The notes beneath the pieces were generated by a model. It was not told the origin of the DNA. It was given only the letters and a program-made list of their open reading frames with translations, and searched no databases. A program made the position numbers and the translations under genes. Positions 26,720-34,480 of a stretch of DNA of 64,000 nt are shown here, piece after piece; within the stretch, counting starts at the first letter, position 1, and each line of letters opens with the position of its first letter. The DNA lies in assembly GCA_900539715.1 (NCBI GenBank), contig UQDA01000011.1:28729-92728 (forward strand), read 5' to 3'. Source of the stretch: an uncultured Lachnospiraceae bacterium (GTDB taxonomy: Bacteria > Bacillota > Clostridia > Lachnospirales > Lachnospiraceae).

Positions 26720-27568
26720 TCACTGAAATCTCAGAATCATTGATGCGTTAGTAATATGACCGGAATTATAGCTTCCTGTTACTAACTCCACAGTATCTCC
26801 CGTATTAAGTGATATGCTTCCACTTTTGCTCTTGGGACCGGATATAAATTCCATGTAATCTATTTGTTTATCATTAACCAATATTTTACTAACAGAACCG
26901 GAACCACCTGTAGGAGAATGAGTAAACACATATGTGTATGCGCCAGACCTCAATACATCAAATTTTCTTACGGATGTGCTGTTTTGTCCAATGTATTCTT
27001 TATTAAACATACACTGAAAAGAGTCCTTGGCATTCATGTGATTATGTATCATCAATACAACACCATCTGTGCTTTCTAGTGCATCACCCAATTTTTTTGT
27101 GACTGCATCAGCACCAGAGGTAGGTACATAGGTTATGTACACACCGTCCTCTCTGGCATCCATGCCTTTAATCGCGCCGCTGTCGTTGAGGGCATGCAAA
27201 TCCCTACTTAGTCCATCAATCTCCAACCCGTGCGTCCTTACGATCCGCGCATCCGCCACAAACCCCTCTGCCTCTGTGGTGTCGTTGTTCGCCACCTGAT
27301 AATTCGCCGCAGATCCTTCCGGAATACTAGGCTTATTGGTCAGATCCAAATAGCTCCCAGACCATGCCACCGCCTTCAGATCCGTATACCACTTTGACAG
27401 CTTGCCAAAAATAACCGGCAATTTATCCTTGGCAGCAAGGTTGCTCCGTTCCTTCTGCTCAACAAAATTCTCCGGCAGGACATTCGAGGCTTTCGCCCCG
27501 ATGTCCATAACAACTTCCTCTCCTGTCAGCGTTTTGTGTTTAATCTGAGTTAAAAGTTTTTTAACCAT
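26720..27568 (-). CDS. Tail fibre protein, currently expressed version (stem + tip B1)
   Basis: 282 residues from ATG 27568 (AAGGAGG). Residues 1-119 are the constant stem (includes KAVAWSGSYLDLTNKPSIPE, a motif common in phage tail fibres), 120-124 the site-coded Leu-Ser-Arg-Asp-Leu, and 125-282 the variable tip (HALNDSGAIKGMDARED... ending ITNASMILRF). The tip should decide host receptor recognition. It overlaps the end of the upstream fibre gene's spacer by none and follows it by 10 bp. Confidence 0.88.
   Translation of the reverse strand: MVKKLLTQIKHKTLTGEEVVMDIGAKASNVLPENFVEQKERSNLAAKDKLPVIFGKLSKWYTDLKAVAWSGSYLDLTNKPSIPEGSAANYQVANNDTTEAEGFVADARIVRTHGLEIDGLSRDLHALNDSGAIKGMDAREDGVYITYVPTSGADAVTKKLGDALESTDGVVLMIHNHMNAKDSFQCMFNKEYIGQNSTSVRKFDVLRSGAYTYVFTHSPTGGSGSVSKILVNDKQIDYMEFISGPKSKSGSISLNTGDTVELVTGSYNSGHITNASMILRFQ
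27197..27212 (-). repeat. Shufflon site 4 (junction of fibre stem and tip)
   Basis: Inverse of site 3; lies inside the fibre gene at codons 120-124. Confidence 0.9.
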
Positions 27569-27578
27569 AACGTCCTCC

Positions 27579-28754
27579 TTACCCAATCAGGAAGAACAGG
27601 GAATTCGGCGCTGCCTCCTGCGGATATTCTCTGCCGAATCCGATAGATGGCATATTGTCAATCGCTTCTTTCTGAGCCTTTGTCACAAACTGATGGTTGT
27701 CATCTTCTGTAATGACTGTCGCAGGGTGGTGCTCCGGATGGGTATAGTTATTTGCCCCCTCAGCTACTCCATCCAGCTTTGCTTTGTCTGAGGCGCTCAT
27801 CAGGCCATTCGTATCTGTCGTGGCAGGATTGTAGGTAGTGTCCTTATCCTCTACCCACTTTGCCTGCCCGTCTGCAGACCATCCCAACACCTGCCCAGAT
27901 GCTCCGCCTGCCGGGATATGCTTATTGCCGGACGTGTCAGGATGCGTATAGTTGTTTGCCCCTGCCGCAATACCATCCAGTTTTTCTTTGTCTGTCTTGC
28001 TCATGCGACCATCTAAGTCTTTTGTTGCCAGCGGGATGCTGTTGGCGGAGATCGCCACCCACTCATTTCCGGTATAGCGGTAGGTCACATCCTCATCCTT
28101 GACGTTTACTGTCCATCCATCCTCCGGGTTCGGATAAGTTTTGGCAATGTCCGCAAAGGTTTCTACCGCCTCTTTCCAGTCAAGCTTTGTTTCCAGCGCT
28201 GAAAACTTGTTGTCCACCTCATTTTTGGTGTACTTGTCTGACCAGCCCTGCTTGTCCACATCACTGACAAAACGGTGTTCTGCATCCTGCACGATCATCG
28301 TAGCTGCATGAGTCTTGGGATGGGAGTAATTATTTGCCCCTTCAGCAACACCATCCAGCTTTGCTTTGTCTGAGGCGCTCATCAGACCATTCGTATCTGT
28401 AGTGGCAGGATTGTAGGTAGTGTCCTTATCCTCTACCCACTTTGCCTGCCCGTCTGCAGACCATCCCAACACCTGCCCAGATGCTCCGCCTGCCGGGATA
28501 TGCTTATTGCCCGGCGTGTCAGGATGGGTATATCCAGCTCCCTTTGACAGCTCATCCCACCCTGCTCCGTTATACACATAGGACGTCTTTGTCTCCTCAA
28601 CATACACCATTAAACCGGCTGTTACAGCATTGAGCGTTACCAGCTCGTCCCTCTCTGTAATTGTCTTTACCTGACCGCGCGCATCCAGCAGGACTGCTGC
28701 CTGCAGCTTAAACCCGCTCGCTACCGTAATACCTTTTTTGTCCTGAAATCCCAT
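27579..28754 (-). CDS. Tail fibre / collagen-like repeat protein
   Basis: 391 residues. Contains a ~68-residue unit twice (HIPAGGASGQVLGWSADGQA, then KWVEDKDTTYNPATT, TNGLMSASDKAKLDGVAEG), separated by a spacer with another TSxKDKEKLDGIAAGANNY-like unit. Such units are common in phage fibre shafts. Starts MGFQDKKGITVAS after AAGGAGG. It lies between another fibre gene and the switching fibre, so it may form the proximal shaft. Confidence 0.78.
   Translation of the reverse strand: MGFQDKKGITVASGFKLQAAVLLDARGQVKTITERDELVTLNAVTAGLMVYVEETKTSYVYNGAGWDELSKGAGYTHPDTPGNKHIPAGGASGQVLGWSADGQAKWVEDKDTTYNPATTDTNGLMSASDKAKLDGVAEGANNYSHPKTHAATMIVQDAEHRFVSDVDKQGWSDKYTKNEVDNKFSALETKLDWKEAVETFADIAKTYPNPEDGWTVNVKDEDVTYRYTGNEWVAISANSIPLATKDLDGRMSKTDKEKLDGIAAGANNYTHPDTSGNKHIPAGGASGQVLGWSADGQAKWVEDKDTTYNPATTDTNGLMSASDKAKLDGVAEGANNYTHPEHHPATVITEDDNHQFVTKAQKEAIDNMPSIGFGREYPQEAAPNSLFFLIG
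27748..27950 (+). repeat. Direct repeat copy 1 within fibre gene (203 bp)
   Basis: Nearly identical to 28330-28532 (offset 582 bp); the long central part, around the Walker-free GGASGQVLGWSADG coding, shows no difference that I can see. Recombination between copies would delete or duplicate a 194-residue block in frame. Confidence 0.85.
28330..28532 (+). repeat. Direct repeat copy 2 within fibre gene (203 bp)
   Basis: Second copy of the repeat at 27748-27950; 582 is a multiple of three, so unequal exchange keeps the frame. Confidence 0.85.
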
Positions 28755-28782
28755 GGTTAAATCCTCCTTAAAGCGTACTTAA

Positions 28783-29796
28783 TCAATAGTTAAAGCTCAT
28801 CTTAAATGCCGCTACTGTAGACGGATCGTTAATATATGCGTAATAATCAACGCCATCCACCTGCACTGTCGTCTGCACAAAAGTGCCGGTCACGTCAAAG
28901 CTGTTGGCATCCAGAATCTTCGCCAGCGCACCGTAGCTCTTAGGATAAGCGATCAGCATCCGCTGGTTGTTACAATTATAAACAAAGGATTTATTCCCTT
29001 TAGCCTGTACAACCTTAGTAGCTGCCTTGATCACACTCTCTGTCGCCGTCGCACCTGCTGCCACCGCGCCCCAGTAATACGGGGATACAAAACTAAAGGA
29101 TCCTGTCTTTGCCGTTACTACCTTATTCTCATTGTCCGTTACCTTGACCGTGAGCTGCTTGGCTGCCGTCACAGTTAAGGCCTTCGTGAGCGTCACTGTA
29201 TTGACGCCCGCCTTGATTCCAGAGGTGAGTGCCCCCAGGGATGTATCAGCATCAAATACCTCTATCTTTTTAATCCCTGTAGACCCCATTGTGATGTTCA
29301 CATCCACCGCCGTCACAGACTGGGATGTGCCGATTTCAAAGGTACCTCCGTTCGCCGGCTTTGCGCTGGCAGATACCGTCGGCGCCACATAAGCATGGAG
29401 CATCTTGTCTAAAAGCTCCGCAGCGTTGATGCCCGATGTTGGAGGCACATATCCCTTCGGAATACCTCCCACCGCCACAGTGCTCGCCGTCTGGTTTTTA
29501 TAAACAACCTCATCTTTGTTTGCCTTATTTCCCACTGCCGCCTGCAAGGCATCTGCCACATCCTTGTGGCTTTCGATATAGGCTGCAATCTCCTGCAGGG
29601 TATCAAAATTTTCCGGCGCACTGCCTACCACTGCCTGAATCCGCTCGTTGACCAGATCCATGACTGTCTTATTTTCTCCTTCCCTGTCACTCGCAAGGAT
29701 GGCATCCACAACCGTTTTGGGAAAATACTTCTCCCACTTTGGTGCTTCGCCCTTTGCCGCCGTGTTGCGCGCCATAAATACTCTTTCGTTTGCCAT
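28783..29796 (-). CDS. Tail fibre-associated structural protein
   Basis: 337 residues from ATG 29796 (AAGGAGGAC). N-terminal part predicted helical (ENFDTLQEIAAYIESHKDVA), found in many phage fibre proteins; middle is an Ig-like beta region (VSASAKPANGGTFEIGTSQS; TVTLTKALTVTAAKQL); C-terminal part YYWGAVAAGATATE. Possibly a fibre or baseplate decoration protein that binds cell-surface sugars. Confidence 0.7.
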   Translation of the reverse strand: MANERVFMARNTAAKGEAPKWEKYFPKTVVDAILASDREGENKTVMDLVNERIQAVVGSAPENFDTLQEIAAYIESHKDVADALQAAVGNKANKDEVVYKNQTASTVAVGGIPKGYVPPTSGINAAELLDKMLHAYVAPTVSASAKPANGGTFEIGTSQSVTAVDVNITMGSTGIKKIEVFDADTSLGALTSGIKAGVNTVTLTKALTVTAAKQLTVKVTDNENKVVTAKTGSFSFVSPYYWGAVAAGATATESVIKAATKVVQAKGNKSFVYNCNNQRMLIAYPKSYGALAKILDANSFDVTGTFVQTTVQVDGVDYYAYINDPSTVAAFKMSFNY

Positions 29797-29815
29797 TTCT
29801 TTGTCCTCCTTAAAA

Positions 29816-30529
29816 TTATATCTGCCCGAAAAAGGTGGTATCCTCCTCCGGGGTACTGCCAACAGTTATCTTGCCTTCTACAATTCCCCAGTTATCCCCA
29901 GCTGTCGGGGACTGGTCTGAGATCACCAGATTCGTAGGGGCTGCCACCACAAAGTCCCCAGCTGGAACCGGAGGCTCCCCACCTATGTCCATGATAAGCA
30001 GCACATCGCCTTCCCGGATCTCCGTATCTGCTGCTCCCACAAAAATATGCCCGGAATGCCGCATATGCTCTTCCAGCTTCTGCTCCAGATAGTCCTTCCG
30101 CACAAAATCGCTGACACTCACATCAAAAGTGATTTTGTCCGTGGAGCTGACCCGGACTGCAATGTTATGCAAATACTGTACTTCTCTTTCTTCAATAGGC
30201 GGGATCCGTTCGCCCTCTGCATCCTGTCCCACAAAGATCAGGACATCCCGGTTTGCGGCCGAATCATGCGCATATACGCCAGACTGCTGCAAAAGATACC
30301 CTTCATGCAGCTCAAGATTTGTCAGCATACAGTGGATGACCGCCTCATTCACATCCTGCTCCACGGATTCAATTTGGAGGCGCTGCTTTACATCCAGCAA
30401 GGCTTCCAGCTTTTCAGGCGCGGCCGACACGCCGCTCCCCACTTCTACCCTAACCAGGTGCATTTTGATCATCTGGGCATTGACGCGCGCAAGGTATCTT
30501 TCCCCTGCTGCCGTTAAAACATATTTCAT
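29816..30529 (-). CDS. Tail fibre attachment protein, DUF3751-like N-terminus
   Basis: 237 residues, beginning LTAAGERYLARVNAQ as in proteins that join fibres to the baseplate. Overlaps the upstream baseplate gene by 4 bp (ATGA). The end is acidic and Gly/Pro-rich (DIGGEPPVPAGDFV). Family assignment is approximate. Confidence 0.65.
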   Translation of the reverse strand: MKYVLTAAGERYLARVNAQMIKMHLVRVEVGSGVSAAPEKLEALLDVKQRLQIESVEQDVNEAVIHCMLTNLELHEGYLLQQSGVYAHDSAANRDVLIFVGQDAEGERIPPIEEREVQYLHNIAVRVSSTDKITFDVSVSDFVRKDYLEQKLEEHMRHSGHIFVGAADTEIREGDVLLIMDIGGEPPVPAGDFVVAAPTNLVISDQSPTAGDNWGIVEGKITVGSTPEEDTTFFGQI

Positions 30530-31131
30530 ACCATTCTCACCTCCTCCTGCCGCACCGCAATGAATGTCCCATAGCCTCCTGCATACAGCACCGAAAACAG
30601 CCCGCTGATGTCCACCTCTGATTCCGACATATGGATGATCCGCCCGTACCCTGCCCCATACAGGTCAAGCCGGGCATTCCGGATCAGTCGCTCAATAAAT
30701 TTATAATTCAAGTGGGCGGGACGGGCATCATGCACCGCCCTGCGGGCAATTCCCAAAAAGTCCGACAGTTTATCCTCCTGCACATACACCGTAAATGCAT
30801 ATTCCGTCGGATGCTCCTCGATCCGGACGTTTTCTGCCCCCATCGTCTGGCGTACCAGATTTTCCAGCATCTTTACCGTGGCGGGCATCCGCATATTGAG
30901 TTTTGCCAGTACCCGGGCGCGGCGTTGCTCCTGCGTAAGCTCCGGATCTTCAACGATCCCGAAATCCTGCTCCCACTGGTTCAGGCTGTACGTTGCCGTT
31001 TTGATATAAAACTGGGCTAAAAGCTCTGTCAGGATCCCCTCCAGCCTGTCCAGCTCCGGCTGCTCTGCCTCAAACAGCTCTGCCATCTCCCGCATCCGGG
31101 CAACAAAGGGCGGCACACTCTTTTTAAGCAT
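30526..31131 (-). CDS. Baseplate wedge protein, YmfQ/XkdU-like (DUF2313)
   Basis: 201 residues. The sequence WEQDFGIVEDPELTQEQRRA is typical of DUF2313, the protein that follows baseplate J in Mu- and PBSX-like myophages. Overlaps both neighbours by 4-8 bp. Confidence 0.82.
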   Translation of the reverse strand: MLKKSVPPFVARMREMAELFEAEQPELDRLEGILTELLAQFYIKTATYSLNQWEQDFGIVEDPELTQEQRRARVLAKLNMRMPATVKMLENLVRQTMGAENVRIEEHPTEYAFTVYVQEDKLSDFLGIARRAVHDARPAHLNYKFIERLIRNARLDLYGAGYGRIIHMSESEVDISGLFSVLYAGGYGTFIAVRQEEVRMV

Positions 31132-32176
31132 CCGCCACCTCCTTTACACTGATCCGCACGGGCAACGCTACCGGGAACTGTCTTGCTGTCAGAACCAGAC
31201 TTTTTTCCTGCCCGTTAATTCGGAAGTTTTCCACATCCACCACCCCCGGACAGTCAAAAACCAACGCCACAATCCCCAGATAAGACACTACTGTGGATAA
31301 AAATGCCGTATCCTCACAGTATCTGTCCAGCAGCTCCTGCAGACGTGCTGTTACCATGGATTCCGTGTATCCACTCTTTACCAGCACCGCCGCCTCTACC
31401 TGCAGCTCCACCGCTTCCGCGCTTGTTACCAGCACATCCGCCCCGATCGGCCGCTGGGACTCAATATATTCCGCCACATCAGCGATCAGGCTTTCCGGAG
31501 CCGGTTCGTTATCATCTGCGATCAGCACCACGTCTACCGTCCCGTTTCCCCTGGCGAGGTCAAATACCTTTACCTTATGTACGCCGGGGATTTCCTTTGC
31601 CCACTGGATATAGTGGGCAATGTTGCCGCTAATCGCCGGGGTACGGATATGCTCCAGCGCCCTCTGCCGCAGGACGTCATCACTTTCCCGGTCATATCCA
31701 CCCTCTGCATCTTCCGGATTTGTGATTTTACTGATCTGGCTGCTGTCCGTCTCTGTGATGCTTCCGGCAGCCACGTTGCCCTGCTCCCCTGCTGTCATGC
31801 AGACCGCCCGGACCTGTACCGCCCCTGTGCCTTCGATCACAAAGTCATCCAGCAAAAAAGCAATCTCCCCGGCATACCCTGTCACACCGCTGTAATCCCC
31901 GGAATCCCCGGTCACTTCCACGACCGCCTCCGCCTTCGTTGCCTCCCGGCGGGTGATCCCGTAATCACTGCAGGCACTGTCCAGATTTTTCCCAACCGCA
32001 GTGATAACAAATGCCTGCGGCAGGATGTCTTCGATATCCTCCGCATAGACCCTTGCCAGTTCATTGGCGACCGCCTGCAGGTTATCTGCCGTCCATGTGC
32101 CCTCCCGTCTGTCCGCTTCCGTCGTAATCCTGTCTTTCATGCGGTTTAAGATTGCTATAAAGCTGTTTTCACTCAT
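31124..32176 (-). CDS. Baseplate J-like protein (XkdT-like)
   Basis: 350 residues from ATG 32176 (ACGGAGG). Typical J features: GREGTW-like start with VANELARVYAEDIEDILPQAF and later RQRALEHIRTPAISGNIAHY, then TVDVVLIADDNEPAPESL. It forms the baseplate wedge of contractile tails. Confidence 0.9.
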   Translation of the reverse strand: MSENSFIAILNRMKDRITTEADRREGTWTADNLQAVANELARVYAEDIEDILPQAFVITAVGKNLDSACSDYGITRREATKAEAVVEVTGDSGDYSGVTGYAGEIAFLLDDFVIEGTGAVQVRAVCMTAGEQGNVAAGSITETDSSQISKITNPEDAEGGYDRESDDVLRQRALEHIRTPAISGNIAHYIQWAKEIPGVHKVKVFDLARGNGTVDVVLIADDNEPAPESLIADVAEYIESQRPIGADVLVTSAEAVELQVEAAVLVKSGYTESMVTARLQELLDRYCEDTAFLSTVVSYLGIVALVFDCPGVVDVENFRINGQEKSLVLTARQFPVALPVRISVKEVADA

Positions 32177-32609
32177 TGTAAACCTCCGTCTCATGGGTAA
32201 AGCGCCCGTAAACTGTCGTGACATCAAACACTACCGTCATCTCCGATCCCCTGTGTTCAAACTGAAAACCGGACAATTCCTGAATGTACGGGTTTACCAT
32301 CAGAGTTTCCGTGATGTAGCGTTTTACCTCACTGTCTAGGATGTCCCTGTTGTTGGAATACCCGATCACAGCCTCCAGCTCGCTCCCGTAGGCATGGGTA
32401 TAGACAGGCCACACAAAGCGGCGCGTCAGCAATGCCTTGTATATCCAGACCCGCACAGCCTCATCCTTTTCGACCAGATAGGGTTTCCCACCCTTACGTT
32501 TCAGGCAGTTATTTTCATAGTCATATGCCAGTTCCCGGAAGACAGGCAGCTCCTGTGCAGCACGCTCCTCCAGTTCCGGCACGTCCTGTGTAAATGGGAA
32601 AATACTCAT
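32169..32609 (-). CDS. Baseplate protein, DUF2634/XkdS-like
   Basis: 146 residues. GKPYLVEKDEAVRVWIYKAL and RFVWPVYTHAYGSELEAVIG are typical of DUF2634 (XkdS), equivalent to the gp25/W baseplate lysozyme-like subunit in position. Confidence 0.85.
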   Translation of the reverse strand: MSIFPFTQDVPELEERAAQELPVFRELAYDYENNCLKRKGGKPYLVEKDEAVRVWIYKALLTRRFVWPVYTHAYGSELEAVIGYSNNRDILDSEVKRYITETLMVNPYIQELSGFQFEHRGSEMTVVFDVTTVYGRFTHETEVYNE

Positions 32610-32953
32610 AACGCCGCCACCTTCCCGCAGATCAAAAAGTAGTTTCCGACCCGCTGTACCAGTACATAATCCCCGGGCTGTACCCGGATACCTTCGTACA
32701 TTTCTTTCAAAAACCCCTTCAAGGCAGGGGATACATATTCCTCCTGCTCCAAAATCGCCGCCAGCTCCTCGTCCTTGTTGGAACTTGTCACCTGATTGCA
32801 GTAGATATGCTCTGCGATCGGCACGCCATTCACTGAAATGCTGACCGGATCCACTCCTGTTACGACCCCAACCGTCATGTCAGGTCCATTCATTGCCCGC
32901 CCCTGCCGTTTCATGACCTCCACAAAACGTGCGTAGGGATTTCCTTGTGCCAT
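32606..32953 (-). CDS. Baseplate protein, DUF2577/XkdR-like
   Basis: 115 residues from ATG 32953, chosen by TGGAGGTGG. The C-terminal GDYVLVQRVGNYFLICGKV is the OB-like end typical of DUF2577. Confidence 0.82.
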   Translation of the reverse strand: MAQGNPYARFVEVMKRQGRAMNGPDMTVGVVTGVDPVSISVNGVPIAEHIYCNQVTSSNKDEELAAILEQEEYVSPALKGFLKEMYEGIRVQPGDYVLVQRVGNYFLICGKVAAL

Positions 32954-32954
32954 T

Positions 32955-33857
32955 TTATGCCACCTCCAAAAACCGCAGCCCCAGCGTTGTCCGATAGTCA
33001 GCCCCAGTCCACGAATGCTCATCCGATATGATCGTAAAGCGCCCGCGGATCTTAGAATTTACCTTTTCCACCACAATCGCCCGTCCAGTCTGGTAGGCAG
33101 GGTTACCGCGCACAACCACCTTCCCGGAATCTTCAATCCCTCTCAACAGCTTACGCGCCTCCCCTGCCACATCCGTTTCATTCCCAGCCTGCTTATAAGC
33201 CTCACGGATGATGCCATACCCTGTGAGACCGTTGGAAACCTCCCCGATGGGCTGGTCAGACGCCCCAAGAATCACGACCTGGTTTACCAGATTTTCGATG
33301 CTGCTCTTATACTGGGCATCCATTACCGAATCATCCCCGGTCACTGCTCCTGCAAGTTGTTCGCCATATTTCTCCACGCACACCGACTGCCCCTGCATAT
33401 ACAGATGGGCATCCATGCCCTCATAAGCCGTCTGGATAACCTGCGCAATGGATTTTTCCCCTGTGCTGATCACTTCCACTTCGCCGCCGGGGTCATACAA
33501 CGCACCGCAAGATACACCGGCTTCCGCGCAGACTGCCGCTGTTACCGCAGCAGGGCTGCCTTTATACACGCCAAATGCCTTCCCGCGCAGATACCAGGCA
33601 TAGTCATAAGCCATCGACTGCATTTTGATATCGTCCTCTGTCCGCTCTTCCGTAAGCACGATCCCGTCAAACAGGATACTGCCGTCCTCCAGAATCAGCC
33701 TGTCCCCTTTCCTAACAGATATGTTATGAACATTCGGGTTCTGCGGCGCATACAGGTAACTGATTGTAACCTTGCGCGCCAGCTGGTTTTCATCTCCTGA
33801 CCAACTGATACTTTCGATATATTTTGATACATTGCTCCCGTTTATAAGCACATTCAA
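32955..33857 (-). CDS. Baseplate hub protein, XkdQ-like
   Basis: 300 residues, beginning with a phage late-control-D-type fold (YIESISWSGDENQLARKVTIS) as in XkdQ and gp27-like hubs. Overlaps the LysM protein gene by 4 bp. Confidence 0.82.
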   Translation of the reverse strand: MNVLINGSNVSKYIESISWSGDENQLARKVTISYLYAPQNPNVHNISVRKGDRLILEDGSILFDGIVLTEERTEDDIKMQSMAYDYAWYLRGKAFGVYKGSPAAVTAAVCAEAGVSCGALYDPGGEVEVISTGEKSIAQVIQTAYEGMDAHLYMQGQSVCVEKYGEQLAGAVTGDDSVMDAQYKSSIENLVNQVVILGASDQPIGEVSNGLTGYGIIREAYKQAGNETDVAGEARKLLRGIEDSGKVVVRGNPAYQTGRAIVVEKVNSKIRGRFTIISDEHSWTGADYRTTLGLRFLEVA

Positions 33858-34480
33858 TCCGGTATCACCAGCCTTTCCCCACCAGTCAGGTCATCTTCTG
33901 TCATGCCATTGGCCGCCGCGATGTCCTTCCAGCGGCTACCGTCCCCATAATACCGGCATGCAAGATTCCAGAGAGAATCCCCAGCCTTTGCCGTAACCGT
34001 CTTCGGGATACTCGCTTTTGTGTTGCGCTCGCAGATACCTGTTTCCGTATAACGCTTAACCCAGCTTGCAACCGGCTGCGTGTTCAGGTCACGGTTCTCC
34101 ACAAAGCTCCACGACACATAAATGTCCGTCTGGCCTTCCTTGTATGTTTCAGTCGCGGAAGATACCGTAAACTGGGCGTTGACGTCCGACCCGGATATGA
34201 TGATGCGGATCGGACGCTTCCCGTTTTTCGCTTTCTTTACGGAGGATATGACCTGCTCCGGGTCAATCCCTTTATAAAACGGGCTGCTGCTGTCTGGAAG
34301 AAACGTGGACAACAAGACTTTGATCAGTCCACGGTTACCCGGTACATTAAACTCACCCACATTCAGCAGATCGATCGTTTTATCCTTGCTGTCCTGTGTC
34401 ACGCTGATTTCCTTTGGGTTGACGGGCAGTTCCCACCGCCCATCATCCGTTTCCAGCATCACGCTCCTTGTCTTTCCCAT
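33854..34480 (-). CDS. LysM-containing baseplate protein, XkdP-like
   Basis: 208 residues. The N-terminal part carries WELPVNPKEISVTQDSKDKT; the last ~50 are a LysM domain (AKAGDSLWNLACRYYGDGSR ... GGERLVIPD), as in XkdP, which joins the tape measure to the hub. Confidence 0.88.
   Translation of the reverse strand: MGKTRSVMLETDDGRWELPVNPKEISVTQDSKDKTIDLLNVGEFNVPGNRGLIKVLLSTFLPDSSSPFYKGIDPEQVISSVKKAKNGKRPIRIIISGSDVNAQFTVSSATETYKEGQTDIYVSWSFVENRDLNTQPVASWVKRYTETGICERNTKASIPKTVTAKAGDSLWNLACRYYGDGSRWKDIAAANGMTEDDLTGGERLVIPD

Larger units (their letters stand above)
26341..27212. other. Invertible segment B: expressed and alternative fibre tips
   Basis: 872 bp bounded by inverted sites 3 and 4. 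The leftward frame from site 4 is the tip now fused to the fibre stem; the rightward frame from site 3 is an alternative tip. Their stop codons abut with no base between (26717-26719 and 26720-26722), so the whole segment is coding on one strand or the other. Inversion swaps tips while keeping Leu-Ser-Arg-Asp-Leu and the frame. Confidence 0.9.

Noticed and set aside
32932..32942. GTAGGGATTT match to the shufflon core
   Set aside because: Only ten bases, inside the DUF2577 gene, without an opposed cassette or the TAA part of the core; chance match.
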